Positions 25,669 through 37,906 of a DNA stretch of 64,000 nucleotides are shown here, in pieces (positions within the stretch are counted from its first letter, which is position 1; each line of letters starts with the position of its first letter). A program made the position numbers and the translations under genes. The DNA lies in NCBI GenBank assembly GCA_008694505.1, contig VZDJ01007749.1, forward strand, positions 3,872,941-3,936,940. Reading direction: 5' to 3'. Below the pieces are notes generated by a model. That model was not told where the DNA came from. It did no database searches and worked only from the letters and a program-made list of their open reading frames with translations. The DNA is from Cyanoderma ruficeps (lineage: Eukaryota > Chordata > Aves > Passeriformes > Timaliidae).

Positions 25669-28600
25669 CACTTCTCCTGGATAAGAATCTCCTGCTGCTA
25701 AATAGATGCCAGGGGTTACTTCGTGATGGATAATGTGTGGTAATGACGGCTGGTGGTGCTGCGAGCAGACATGGGAGACCTGAGAGTCACACAGTCAGGA
25801 GCCTCCCCATCCCAACAGCCACAGTACAAAGCATGACTCTCCTTAAAGAGCTAATCTTCCTTCTGAATAAGAAAACGCAGTTTTAATTTGTATAATCTCT
25901 CGAGGGTTGGTCAGGTTACTGGAAGAGCAATTACTTCTGGGAAACAAACCCTTCCCCCTCTGCAGAATGGAAACGCAGACTTCAGTTCTTGTCTAATATC
26001 ATAAGTGTATCACCCTAGCTCTGGCAGCTTTTTGCAGGTGTTATAGCGGTAGGATTAACAAATAACCGGCTGCACTGTCACCCTTCTGACATTATCTCAA
26101 ATGGATTTTAATTTAGTGCAGAAGACTGACAAGAAGCAATGTTGAACATTTTACCTTAAAAAGTCAGAAATGGCAAACATGTGGCCTGGAGGTATCACAA
26201 TTTGTGCTGTGGCCAGCCCTGCTGTAAGAAGAAAACAGAGGGTCTCATGCCTGCCTGTCAGATGCTTCCATCTGGTTCCTCCTGACAGGGTTCCCTGAGG
26301 TCTTACAAACCCACACCTAGCTCTGCAGAGCCCCCCACTACACATGCAGCAAGGGGTTAGGTGGGGGTAGATTCCTAAAGCACTCACAGGTGACACTCCT
26401 GTCATTAGGCCACCGTTTGACATTTTCACCAGACAGTAGGAAGTAGGACTCTGATCTTGCAGAAACATCGCCCTAATAGCTATGAACTGAACCCCTTTCT
26501 GCATGGGCAACCAGCTACACTGCTTTTGAAGAGTGTGGTCACACCCTCATCAATCTGCCTCCTGACACAGTCCCATCCTGGTCTTCATTTCCTAAACAAC
26601 GTGCCTATCACCTCCAGGTGGCATTTATTGTCTTGATGGCATATAAATTGAGTTTAGGAAGCGCCTTAGAATTCAGGTCGAGACCTTATTCTGTATTTCC
26701 TGTACTTTGTGTAGCCATCTGAAGCTACAGAAAAAGGACATAAAAAAGAAACATTTCAGAGAGGCACCATTTTGCAGGTCACCTTGCAGGGTTTTAGGTG
26801 CCTTCACAAAGAAGAGGTATTAGCTCAGACACTCCCTTTCCTGTCCTCAGGTGAGCACAGCTTCTTGATATTACATGGACACCCCATACATCAGCACAGG
26901 GTGCCCCAACAGGTGGGATCCTGCTATAATGTGGAGGCCATATGATGACAGAGATGGCTCAGAGAAAGTGACGCTGCTAATTGCAGCAATTAAACAGTAA
27001 TGACATAATTAATGCAAAAATTATGCATGGCTTGAATCCAAGCTATTGCAGTGCAAGAGGTATTCATCACACCTAGATGAAAATCATTCCTGTGGAGATG
27101 GTATCATATCTGCTCTTATGACTTGATCAGGGATAATGGTTATGGGGAATTCAGGGAACAGTGACAGCAGTAGAAGCAGCTGATAGGAATGGCAATGAAA
27201 CACAAAAGGACTTTAAATTTGAATGGACAGATTGAACACTGAAGGTGAAGAGAGCTGAAAAAGTCTTGCTACAGCAAGACCCTCCAGATCCATGCCCCAG
27301 GCCAAAAGATATCTCACAGAGCAAGATACAAAGACTGGCTTCAGTTGCAAATAACATTCAAATGGACATTTGTTATTTCCAAGTGCAAGACAATAATGAG
27401 GAACAGAAAAGTCAACTGGTTCATTTTTCTTTTTACAAAGCAACTTTTGATGAAGAGCAGGTTTAAAGATGAGCATTTACTCTGCATAATCTACATCCTA
27501 CATTTCTAGTCTAGTATGTTCACAAATCTCTGAGACATTAAATAATTTAAAGTGACATGAAATATTAAGACATTTCTGTAATATTGCTTAAACCTCAGAA
27601 ATCAGGTATTCCCAGATAGCTGACAAAAACAGGTGAAAAAATTAGTCTGATGCATTTGCTCCATCCCTGACTCAGCCCTCACTTCATTCTGCACTTTGGC
27701 TTCTAAATTTTGAAAATCCACTTCGTCATATTTCAAGGTACCTCCCAACAGGGCTACTGGCAGGACTTGTTAAAAATATGGCTGATAAGGCTTCATAAAA
27801 TTGCAAAGAAAATATTTTTTTGGTGATGCTCAAAGACAGTTGTGGCAGCCCACAGTCAGAGACAGTCACATCACTCAGATGGCTGTGCCAAGAAACTCCT
27901 TCCCACATTTACACCAGAAGATGGTTGTTGTGATTGTTGTTTGACTGTGCAGCAAGAGCAGAACTGCAAAACCTAAGAGTTCCTCGGCCATGCCACAGGT
28001 TGAGAGCACTGTACATTTGCTGGTCCAGAAATACTCTGGATTTGCAAAGCTGGACTGAAAACATGGCCAGTCCCATGCCTTTCCCACAAATCCAGCTTGA
28101 AATATTACCACATTAAGTGGTAGTTTACTTGAACTGTATTATTTATGCTTCCATACTGGGTATCTTAATGTGGTGATAAATAAAACCAAAATGTTCACTG
28201 TGTATTACCAGACATTTTACTGATTGATCTTCTTATGGACAAATACACTGGGCTCCAGGAACAGGGAAGGACTGGGCAATCTCTGAGCTGAAAGTACACA
28301 GTGCATATTAGAAAGCAGAGGTGTTTCCAGAGGGTTTTGTACCCCGGCCCATAAGCATCCACTTTTAACCAATCCTTCTGTGCTGAACCCAGAATTCTTT
28401 CTCTGGTTTCCTTCTCTTCTTTCTTCACTGGAGTGAAGTCACCAGGGAGTTTTGAGAGTCAAAATTAGCATATGGTGTACAGCTTTGTCCTCCAGTAGCT
28501 TCAAACACTTTGGTTTATTAGTCTGTAGCTAAATATCAAAAGCCCTGAGGTCTAGTAAAGCAGACTGTGTATTTGTGTTCAGGCAATACAATGTATTGGC

Positions 28601-29152
28601 CATTTGGCTTTATGAACATACCTTGTTTGGTGTCTAAGGAGGAGTGATGGTTTTCCATTTAGACTGTGGAGTCTACTGCTTAATAATAAATACACTCCTG
28701 ACATTGTTAAATGATAGCCTACTTCTAATAAACCCCATGCTGATCCCTGTGTTGGTTAGAGTGGGTAATTCATCTTCCTGGGCTGTTAAAACTTTAGCTG
28801 AGATTATAGAGACGACATGAATCAGACACGATCAGCATGTCCCCTGCTGGTTTGCTCATTTTCTCCCCATAACAAAATGCTGGCTAGTTTTCCCTTCACA
28901 TTGCAGATTTGTTATTAGTTGATTTCATTATTAATCACTATTAAGGCTTGGGAGGCCTCTTCCAGGCACATCCATAAGGGATCCACATGGTCTACAGCAG
29001 AATACACACCCCTGTACTTTCATGCTCACACTTCTCCCAGGCTACTCGATATCAAGTTGTAATTCCTTTGTGTTACTGAGTAGAGCCTGCAGCCACACTC
29101 TGAATGCACAAGAATGAAATGAGAGCTCCAATTTTTCCTTTGATTTGCTACC

Positions 29153-29190
29153 AGAAAGAAAGAGGGGAGAAAAAAAGAAGGAAGAAAAAA
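29153..29190 (+). repeat. Purine-only tract
   Basis: About 38 bases are almost entirely A and G. Confidence 0.85.
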
Positions 29191-32036
29191 CCCCTTATTA
29201 TCCTCAAATCTAATTACAGCCTCAATAGCTCCTGAGGATTTGGTTTCATGAAGTGGTTCATAAAACCTTCCTTGTCATTATGCCCACTAACACCCTTTGG
29301 TCTCATGCACTGATAAGGACTTGTGTGAGTAATTTTAAATTAGCTGATAATATGCCAACAACTGCAGGATGCTCCAGGCACAGCCAGGTGTCCTAGAAAG
29401 AGCAGCCTCCAAGGAACAACCTGCGACTGCTGAACAGACCTGGCTTCTCACTGCTTGGAGTCCCACCAATGGTAACTGTGCTCCCCCTGGCTGTGCTGGG
29501 ACAGGCATCAGGCCCCCAGGAGCAGGAATGTCATATCAGGAAGGGAAGGGGAGCACAACCAGGGGGGCACAGCACACCACACAGATCCCCTCCCAGCCAG
29601 CACTGATGGAGCCTCCACAGCCCAGGGAGAGAGAGGGCTCCCCAGGGGCCCGGCACAGCCCTTGGGCACGCAGGACACCTGACAGAGCCAGGAGAGCTCT
29701 TAACTCACCATTGCCTCACATGAGGGCAGCTCAGGGCTGACCTTTTCAATCAGACTGGAGAGCACACAGTCCCTTCCTGCACACCCATCCACCCACGGCT
29801 GCTGCCATCATTGTCTGCCACAAAAAGTTCAAGACAGGTTAAGAACATGCTCTTTTTCTTTCCCCAGTCCAGTAACTTCTTAGAAAATCCAGTTGAGGCA
29901 CCACAGATTTTTCCTTTTGCTTCTGGATGCTCATGTTCTCAGGCACCTTTTGACAACTGCCATTAATTACTGTGATACATGAACATAGCACCTTTCATTT
30001 CCACAGCTACAAGCAGCCAAACCAAAAGATTTGCTTCCTGCCATCAAAGGCAACAAGCCCAGCTGTGAATATCACCCTGTTCCCTGCAGAACAACCACGG
30101 CTTGCCCCAGACCTGGTCAGCTGCAATCTTTTCCCCTGTAGTGTCATGGACAACCTGAGCTGGAATCTCTTGCTAGGAATCCATCTGCTCCTGTTTGGAG
30201 AAACTTCTCAGTGTTCCCGAGCCAACCTGACATTTGTGCAACACAGGAGCCACAAAATGTACCCAGTCTTAGAACTGGAGCTGACAACTTTGTTTTTAGG
30301 GAAGAGAAGGGATGGCTCCAGCCCAGAGTTGGACTGTAATTCCACCTGTATCTTCAACACCACTGTAATTTCCCAACCCCTGATACCTCTTAGACACCCT
30401 ACAAATTAGATGCTAGTACACACCAGGGATACCTATTACAAAAGGCCAAGAGACTGGGAGAAGGGAAGGAGGAAAAAGCGGTGGGTTTGTTGTGATTTTT
30501 TCTCCTCACTGCTTTTCCCTTTAAAGCATACTTTCTGTTTTGCTTTCTGTAGGTTGGCTACCACACTACCTAAACAAATAGGAACCATCTGAGGAGCAAA
30601 CTGGAAGGACAGAATCAGACAGAAGATACAAGATACCAAATCTATCCAGAAAGAAAAGAAAGCCACATAGGTGACCCTCAAGAGCCACTACCTACTGGGT
30701 ATCAGCACAGGTAAACTTCACAGACTAGTTTCTAGATCAGCTTCAGATCAGTGGGAGCAGTTTAGCATTCTATTTATGAGGCTAGTCTCTCAAAATAGAT
30801 AAAGCTACCTCACTTGCCATGGTTATGTGCTCAGTGTTAACATCACCAGGCCTCCCTAGTCTCTGTAATATGATTGGGAAATATGATACATCTGTCCTGA
30901 ATTAGAGGAGATAGGTTTATCTCATTTCGGAGCCAAATCACAGATGGGTGGAGATGAGATCAGCTGTAAGAAATTCTTTTTATTGTGCAACTTGTTACTC
31001 CCGGCAGGGTGAAAACATCTTCAAAGGTGATCTTATGCACTCTGAGGGATATCTTCTTATCTCTAATGTAGTTTATACAAACCAAATTGGTTTTTGCTTC
31101 AAACAGCTTTCCGTAGAAGAAAATCAATTTCAAGATGCAATGACTGCAATCCTTCACGCTGAGGATCCATTGCAAACATACCAATGCATGCTCTCCCAAT
31201 GCAGAGCTGCAAAGACAGGACAAGCAAGGCCTATTATCAACATATGGGCTGTGTCCAAATCAAGGTTTCACGTCCAGGACACTGACGTGCCACACTAATA
31301 ACAGTTCCATTAACAGAAATGAAAGTATGTTGTGACCAGATAAGCAAATTCCTTTTAACCCCTACAGCGTTCTGGGGCAGCCATTTCAAGCACTGGGTCA
31401 GTTATCAGTCAGAATAAATCCCCCTGAATCTGAGATCTGAGTGCTGATCTGAGATCCACCCAGGCTCTCTGCACCCCTGGGTGCAGGTGTTTTCATGCCC
31501 AAATCATCTGAATTGTCCTCGGTTACTCCCCAGCCTCACACCTCCACGCATCCACCTTGCCCTCCATCAGCTGCTGTCAGGCAGTGCTTCCCACACTGCC
31601 AAACCTCCAGGAAACCTCCTTTTCACCTTGCCTTCTGCACAGCCCTCCAGATCAACTTCCCAAGGATTAGTAAGGAGGTGATAGCAGCCTCACTGTGGGG
31701 ATTAGAAGTGCCCTCTTCCAACACCACACGTTCCTTTGCTTCTGGTGAGATCATCATTGCTGCATGTCCTTGCTGTCAGTGGCCTCGGGCAGCTGGATTC
31801 CAGTAAAAATTGTAAAAACCATCTAAATTGTGTGGGCTTAAGCCAAAAGGGTCAGAGCTAATGCTAATGATAGCCTTGGATCTGGTTGTGACTACATGTA
31901 GGCTTTGGGTCTGACTCTGCTTTTAGAGAAAACAATCATCTCTGCTACACAACATAGGCTGGAGGTCTATGGGGATGATCCAGGAATTGTCAGCAGGACC
32001 AGAATTCATGAAAACTGCTCAAAGTGCTTGTAACAC

Positions 32037-32066
32037 TTTTAACACTGATTCTTTTAACACTGATTC
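32037..32066 (+). repeat. Perfect tandem duplication of 15 bp
   Basis: 'ttttaacactgattc' is present twice, head to tail, without mismatch. Confidence 0.9.
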
Positions 32067-33334
32067 ATTTCTGACGTGAAAACACGTCAAATGCTAGAAC
32101 ACCATTACAGCACCAGGATGCCAGTCTCCATTTGAAGAGGCTCACACAATTGCTCCAAAGCTGTGAAAAGGAGGCAGGGTTTTTATCTGTCTGCTGCAGA
32201 GACACAGACACGTGGATCATCAGGCGTCTCCATGGTCAGAGTTAGTTAGGACCACACAGTGCTTGTTTAACACCTGACACAAGCACAGCTTGGGCCACAG
32301 GAGCAGTGCAGAGGCCTGTGATCTTTCAGAAAACTGAGGATTGGGGGGACTTTGTTCAGGTGCTGTGTTATAAACTTGTCTCAAAGTCACTAGGGCTCTT
32401 AAAAATAACCCTAAATACATTTCTACTGACTTTCAGACTCCCAAACCTTTCACCCTGGGAACAGTCCTAATTTCGCAATATCCTTCTTTTATTACATCTA
32501 TCAGGTTACATATAAGCTTTCTGTGCTCCTTCTCCTTTTTTATCCTCTTTGGTTGGTTGGATGGCTGGTTGTTTTTACAACTGAATTTAACCCTGTGCAG
32601 TAGCAATACCTTGTCTGGACACTTTTTCACGTAAATTACAGGAAAATGAGAGACATCATGCATTGTGACGGACAGTTAATAGATAATTATTACACGAGTG
32701 CTTATGCAAAACTCAGCCTTGAAACCCAGTCATGACTTCTTTTGTACAACACACAGAACCAGTTTGGGTTTCTTTAGTGCCCAAGCAGTATCAGAAAAGA
32801 CAGAACAGCCCCCAGCACCACAAAAGGAGCATTCTTATCTGTAAATTTATGTGTTGCTTTTTGTCAGCTTTGCACTAAAATGCAGCTCCATTTGAAACTT
32901 AGACTCAGTTGGAGAGGCAGTAGCTTGCAACAGGTTTTTATTCTTACAGGGCTCTGAAGGCACTTCCACTGAGAAACAGAACAGTGGACATTGGAAAAAC
33001 ATCCATAAATCTGGAAAAATGCCACTGGATTTCAGCATGTAAGTCTCAACACAAGCTGGATACCCATACCAGGCTTCCTTTAACTCTCCAGCCATCTAAA
33101 GCAGCTGGACATTAAAACTGGTGCTGGACTGATCACCCAAAATTAATTTAGCCGGAACATTAATGAGCAGCAGAAGTTTCTTCTGTTGCTTGTGTGAAAC
33201 CTACTTTACTTTCCTTCCTTTACCCCTCCTACAAACAATGTTAATCCCCAGCTTTTCACTGGAGCTTCAAAAATCTGAAACGTGAGCAGTGTAGATTGTA
33301 CTGCAGAGATGTGATCAGAGCCTGAGCCAGAAGG

Positions 33335-33897
33335 AACACCAGCCAGTTACACCACAGACCCTGGTTTACCTAGGGCACTGGTGTGGGCTGACCCTGTCTG
33401 GCAGCTCAGCCCCTACTCCCTCCCTACCCAACAGGATGGGAAAAAGAATCTGAAGGGCAAAAGTGAGAAAAAGTGAAAAAAAGTGAGTCAAGATAAAGAC
33501 AATCATGAAGGAAAATGAAATGAAACAATCCCAGAATCAATCAAGTGATGCAAAGGCAGTCAGTCACTACTTGCAGCCTGATGCCCAGCCAGGTAGAGAC
33601 CTCCTGTGGCAGAACTCCCCTGTTTTACCTCTGAATGTCACATTATTTGGTATGAGATGTGTCTTTGGTCAGTTTAGGGGAGCTGTCCCCCTCCCAACCC
33701 TCTCCCCCAGCCCCAGCCTGCTCACAGGGGCAGCAGAGTGAGAGATGGAGAAGGCCTTGACACTGTGCAGGCACAGCAATAGCTAAAACATGGTTGTGTG
33801 TTATCAACACTGTTTTGGTCATCAGTGTAAACCACAGGACCTTACAGGCTGTTATGAAGAAAATGAACTCCACCTGAACCAGACCCTGTACAGACAG
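33335..33897 (+). mobile_element. LTR-like element, copy 2 (same family as copy 1)
   Basis: It shares with the 15 kb copy, in the same order and orientation, the 'tctttggtcagt' block, a C-rich run of 'cccctcccaaccctctcccc' type, 'gttatcaacactgttttggt' and 'gaagaaaatgaactccacct'. It opens with 'gtgtgggctgaccctgtctg'. It is clearly diverged from copy 1, so both are old insertions. No viral genes flank it. Confidence 0.68.
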
Positions 33898-34418
33898 ATG
33901 AAAAGGGTCCATGGAGACTGCCAGCCCAGTACTGCTGGCGGTGCATGCAACAAAAACTAACTTGGCTTTTTCTCTCTTCAAGACACTCACTAAAATTATG
34001 GGAAACTGTGGCAGGGAAATGAAGTAAGCTATCCCAAGCCACTCTTGGAAGCTGAAGAAGGGATTAGCACTCAGGGTGGTGCTTGTCTTGAGCCACCACC
34101 AGTTCTCCAGTCTTCAGCCACCAGCCCCATTCTGCTGTTGCATTGCTGGCTAAACAAAGATCTTTGAATTCCGTTTCCACCACCTCTTTAGCACCAAATC
34201 ACTACCTCAACAAGTTGTAGCCTGAGGTTCAGTGCACAGATGATTTATGTTGTTACCTTATGGTACTGCACTGGTACAGGGAGAAGATGAGCACAAGACA
34301 CTTAGAAATCACATAAGCAGCAACATAAGGACTGCAAGACTTCCCCAGCCCAACTAAAACCTGACAGATTTTTTTTCTCACTGGAATGTGGATCTCCTTT
34401 GAGAGGGAGCAGAAATGC

Positions 34419-34434
34419 TTTTTTTTTTTTTTTT
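34419..34434 (+). repeat. Poly-T run of 16
   Basis: This is a simple homopolymer in the intergenic region, followed by G/T-rich sequence. Confidence 0.9.
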
Positions 34435-36150
34435 GCCTTACTTTTTCTGGTGTGTTTTGGGGGTTTTTTGGATAGCCTCAGTTACCTCTTTCAGTAGTAG
34501 TTCTAGCCTTGAGTTTCCTGCTCTGAATCTAATTTTACCAAGGCACAAGACATGACTTACCTGAAGATCATAAAGACTGTCACAAAGCTCAACAGCCAGG
34601 ATTAGAATCACATTTTCTACTTTATCTTATATTCTTTCAAGTCAGTGCAAAATGTTGCCAAAAAGCATTACTAGCAAATGACGCTGGGGCTTAAGAAGCA
34701 TTGGCATGGGAGCCCATCTAGATTCCAATCAGTCACATTATACCTGTTCACAGCATGATAATAATTTGTCTAGGCATTGAAAAAACACAAAGCAAAAGAA
34801 GTTCATCTGTTTTCAGTGTATTTTAATAAAGGAAACAAACCTGAAGGTATGAGTTGGATTTTCAGCAGCAAGTTAACCTTTTCCCTGATGACGCGAGGTC
34901 CCTCTGCAGGGGTGTCAAGCAGATTTGCTAAATGCCATATTGGGGCTAAATCTGGACACTGCCAGACCATTGCCAGCTTTATATAAAGCTCCCCAGGAGT
35001 CAGGCTGATAACTCAGGCTTCTCTGAAAACACTGCTGATCCATAGGGATAATCTCATTTCCTGGACCATGAAATAGCCTAAGGGTTACAGCTGATGGCTG
35101 TGTGAAACACAATCACCAGTTTGACAAGTGCTGCAGTTCCCCAGGTCCGTGAGGTACGTGGTGGCTTTTGGGCCTGCAAGAGACTTAGCTGAACTTGGCT
35201 GCTGCTCTCTGGTGAGGGGCTCCACGCCTGATGCCCCCCTCTCCACTGCCTGCCCTCCATTGTCCCCAGACATGTTCACAGTGATCACTTGGAACACGTG
35301 TTGGAATAGGAGGGCTTTGCTCTAGCATTTGTATTTCCCAAAAGCCAAGACAAGCTGCAAAGCTGGTCAAACAACTCCTTCCTAGAACACATCCCTGCAG
35401 GTCCCATGGGTCCATGTGCCCAAGCACACACACATATGTAATGAGGTAGCTGTTTCTGCTAAGGCAAAGAGCAGTTGAGGGAGTTTTGGCCGTCAGGAGA
35501 ACGGACATCTTCAGCTTTGGTGGAAAACAGTAAAGCTAGATAGGTCTGAGGTCCTGCTCAGAGTGTACCTGCCAGGTGCTGACCTTCAAAACCCATGCCA
35601 AGTTGTTCAGCAATTTGAATTTTCAGAATCGAATTGCCAGCCCTGGGCAGTCTCAGGCTGCGGGCACAGTACAGGTGTGAACGTGTTAAGCTTCAGGCTC
35701 TTGGGAGCTGCTTTCCCTTGTAAGCACTAGACAGGGAATTACTACCCCTTGCCTGTCATCACCATTGTAAAAAGTAGATGTGATATGTCCCTGTTCAATT
35801 AAAAAGAAGTCCAAGGTCACTGCCCTCCTTTGTGAAATGGGTCCATTCCATTTGAAGTGCTCCCCTTTGTTTCCTGCTCAGAGTGGTGGCACGGAAACAA
35901 TGCCACCTCCCACCACGAAACGACAGCTTGCTCCAGCCCCTTCACAACAGAAGCCCTTGAGGCTGGCACCAAGGGAGCTTGATGAGGTTAGTAATCACTG
36001 CAGCACATGAAAAGCATTTTGCACTGCGACCTTTTGCACATAAAGAGCTATACTGGTTCTGCTTCTAAAGCTGGGAAGATTTATACACATGGTTTTCTCC
36101 CAGCACTGAGGGAGGAGAAACTGAGGCAGTAAAACCCTGAAAGCCAGCAA

Positions 36151-36156
36151 TTTATT
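36151..36156 (-). promoter_or_regulatory. Alternative candidate poly(A) signal AATAAA
   Basis: This is a minus-strand AATAAA about 1.6 kb past the GALNT14 stop. The next 30 bases on that strand are T/G-rich, as expected of a downstream element. It may be the distal end of the 3' UTR or simply chance. Confidence 0.2.
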
Positions 36157-37019
36157 CAAGAAGGGATGCTGAGAGCACTTGAAGGCTTAAAGCTTATGGT
36201 ATTCCACCTGCAGTCTGCAGCACAGGAAACAAAGGATAGGATTTTCACTAAATCCTAGCATTTTTAGACAGAAATGATGTATTTTTTTTCAAGCCACATT
36301 GACAGTCCTGTGAAAGTTTTCTTTGAGACTTGTTACTACACGAGAGCTGTGTGCACAGCTCTTGGTGATGCACAGCCTGTTACCTGTGGCTGTAGTGACA
36401 GCTACCCTGAAAGACAGTCTGGAAATGACCTTCCAGTCTCCTATTCCTACAACCCCTCTGTCTGTCCTACTCTCCTCAGGCACTCCCACAGAGTGGCAGC
36501 ACCTGACATGATCTCTGGTAAAAGATTTCTCTCCAAAGGCTGAGGAAATCATTTCTGCCTGGTCTGGCTACGCTAGGTGACTTTGAGAGAGGTACATCGT
36601 GGCCCAGGCTGCCCTGCAGGCGTGAATGGGCAATCCCAAACCTTTCCTTCAGTACTTTACATTGTGGGCTACAAGGGAACTGGGAAGCAAACCCAGGTAA
36701 TATCCCTTTTCCTTTCTTGGAGCAGGCTCTAATTTTAATTAAAAATTAAACCTTCACCGTTCCATCAGTAGCAGCATTTTATGGGAGTCCCTTCATCTGT
36801 AGTTTGAAAATTGGGTAACAGAAATATGACACAATTACCTTCAATTACCAAAAATATTACTTTTATGGAATTGAAAATTTGAATTAGTCCAGATCTGAAG
36901 CAGAGCAGTGAGAGACACATAGCAAAATTTTAGGGGAGTTTTCAGTGATCCATGGCCTTCAGAGAGGAGAAATAATCATGTTACTGCCTTTCCTCCCAGC
37001 TAGACAGAAATTTATATCC

Positions 37020-37025
37020 TTTAAT
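37020..37025 (-). promoter_or_regulatory. Candidate GALNT14 poly(A) signal ATTAAA
   Basis: Reading downstream from the GALNT14 stop on the minus strand, this is the first AATAAA or ATTAAA hexamer, about 720 bases past the stop. A canonical AATAAA with a T/G-rich stretch after it occurs at 36151-36156 and is an alternative site. No transcript data are available to choose between them. Confidence 0.25.
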
Positions 37026-37747
37026 CTCTCGCAGTGAATCCTCTGTTTGCTTGGGCTTTGCAGATTCAACAAGCACTGCGTGCAGTTAGCACAGAGCAGG
37101 ATTCCCCCATCACTCGCTGTTCTGATCCTGGCCACAGCCATCAAGGACTGCTCTGCCTCTGTACACACAACATGGATGTGGATCACGTACCAATTCAAAT
37201 GTGCAACACAGCTCCATCCATGCTGCCTGCAGAGGACAGAAACATCCACAGCAAAGTGCAATAATAATTCAGTGTCTTCTACTTCATCCTCCACGACGTT
37301 TCTTAGCATCCCCTGGCATATCCCATCTTGTGCACCCACCTCAGCCCTCAAGAGCTACTGAGATGCTTGTTTTGCTCAGCCCAGGCCTCCTTTAGGCATT
37401 AAAGGCTCTTCCAACTGCGTTTCCAAGGAGATTATTCAATGCTGTGCATGCTGAAGTTCTGTACAGCCCATTGCAGGAGCCCAGTACCCCTCTAAAACAT
37501 TTCAAACTTGTTTTCCTGCCATCCCTCCTCCTCAACCATCGCCAGGCCAATACCAGCTGCATGCCTGGCCGTCAACCTCCGCTGCTCCACCTGCAGTGCT
37601 GTGTCCCATTTTTATGTGAATGATTCGCCTCCTGTCCCACAGCACACAGGGACCCCCAATGGTTTGGATTTGAGCCCCATCCGGTGCATCCCAGCCGTGC
37701 GTAGCCACGTCCTGGTGCCCGTCCCGCCGTGCACGTCCTCCAGCAGG

Positions 37748-37906
37748 TCAAGACATCACCATGTCCCAGCGCTGGCTCAGGGCTGTGCTCTCACAGGGGT
37801 TGATGACGAGCTCTTTGATGCTCTCGTTGGTGTCCCCGATGGTCTCAGTGTCCAAGCAGAAGCGGGAAGCTATGTGCTCAATGTGCGACCCAACCTTGCC
37901 CCAGCG
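37748..37906 (-). CDS. GALNT14: GALNT14 last coding exon, lectin gamma repeat and stop codon
   Basis: This coding part has 159 bases. It follows a TCTCCCCTCAG acceptor, is phase 0, encodes 52 residues and ends at TGA (plus 37748-37750). [14 protein letters not shown] completes the second QxW motif. FCLDT and SQRWDMV form the third repeat. This is the only repeat of the three with an intact C-L-D. A second potential N-glycosylation sequon (N-E-S) is present. The ending WDMVMS resembles the short C terminus of mammalian GALNT14. Confidence 0.96.
   Translation of the reverse strand, partial: RWGKVGSHIEHIASRFCLDTETIGDTNESIKELVINPCESTALSQRWDMVMS

Larger units (their letters stand above)
15496..33334. 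other. Intergenic region between CAPN13 and GALNT14
   Basis: About 18 kb contain no recognisable exon, RNA gene or large repeat. The longest open frames are below 155 codons and show no known family. AT-rich stretches near 16.5-16.8 kb, 24.97-25.03 kb and 26.97-27.03 kb look like candidate conserved non-coding elements. Confidence 0.5.
33898..37019. other. Intergenic region next to the GALNT14 3' end
   Basis: No exon is seen. Part of it may belong to a long GALNT14 3' UTR if the distal poly(A) signal at 36151 is used. The stretch 36720-36900 is strongly AT-rich with TAATTA-type words. Confidence 0.45.

Noticed and set aside
29369..29740. GC-richer 123-codon plus-strand frame
   Set aside because: The Pro/Arg-rich translation is typical of chance frames in GC-rich non-coding DNA. 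No neighbouring exon or promoter is seen.
29972..30409. 145-codon plus-strand frame with several Cys and N-x-S/T sites
   Set aside because: It resembles a secreted protein only superficially. It has no signal peptide at its start, no domain and no exon context.
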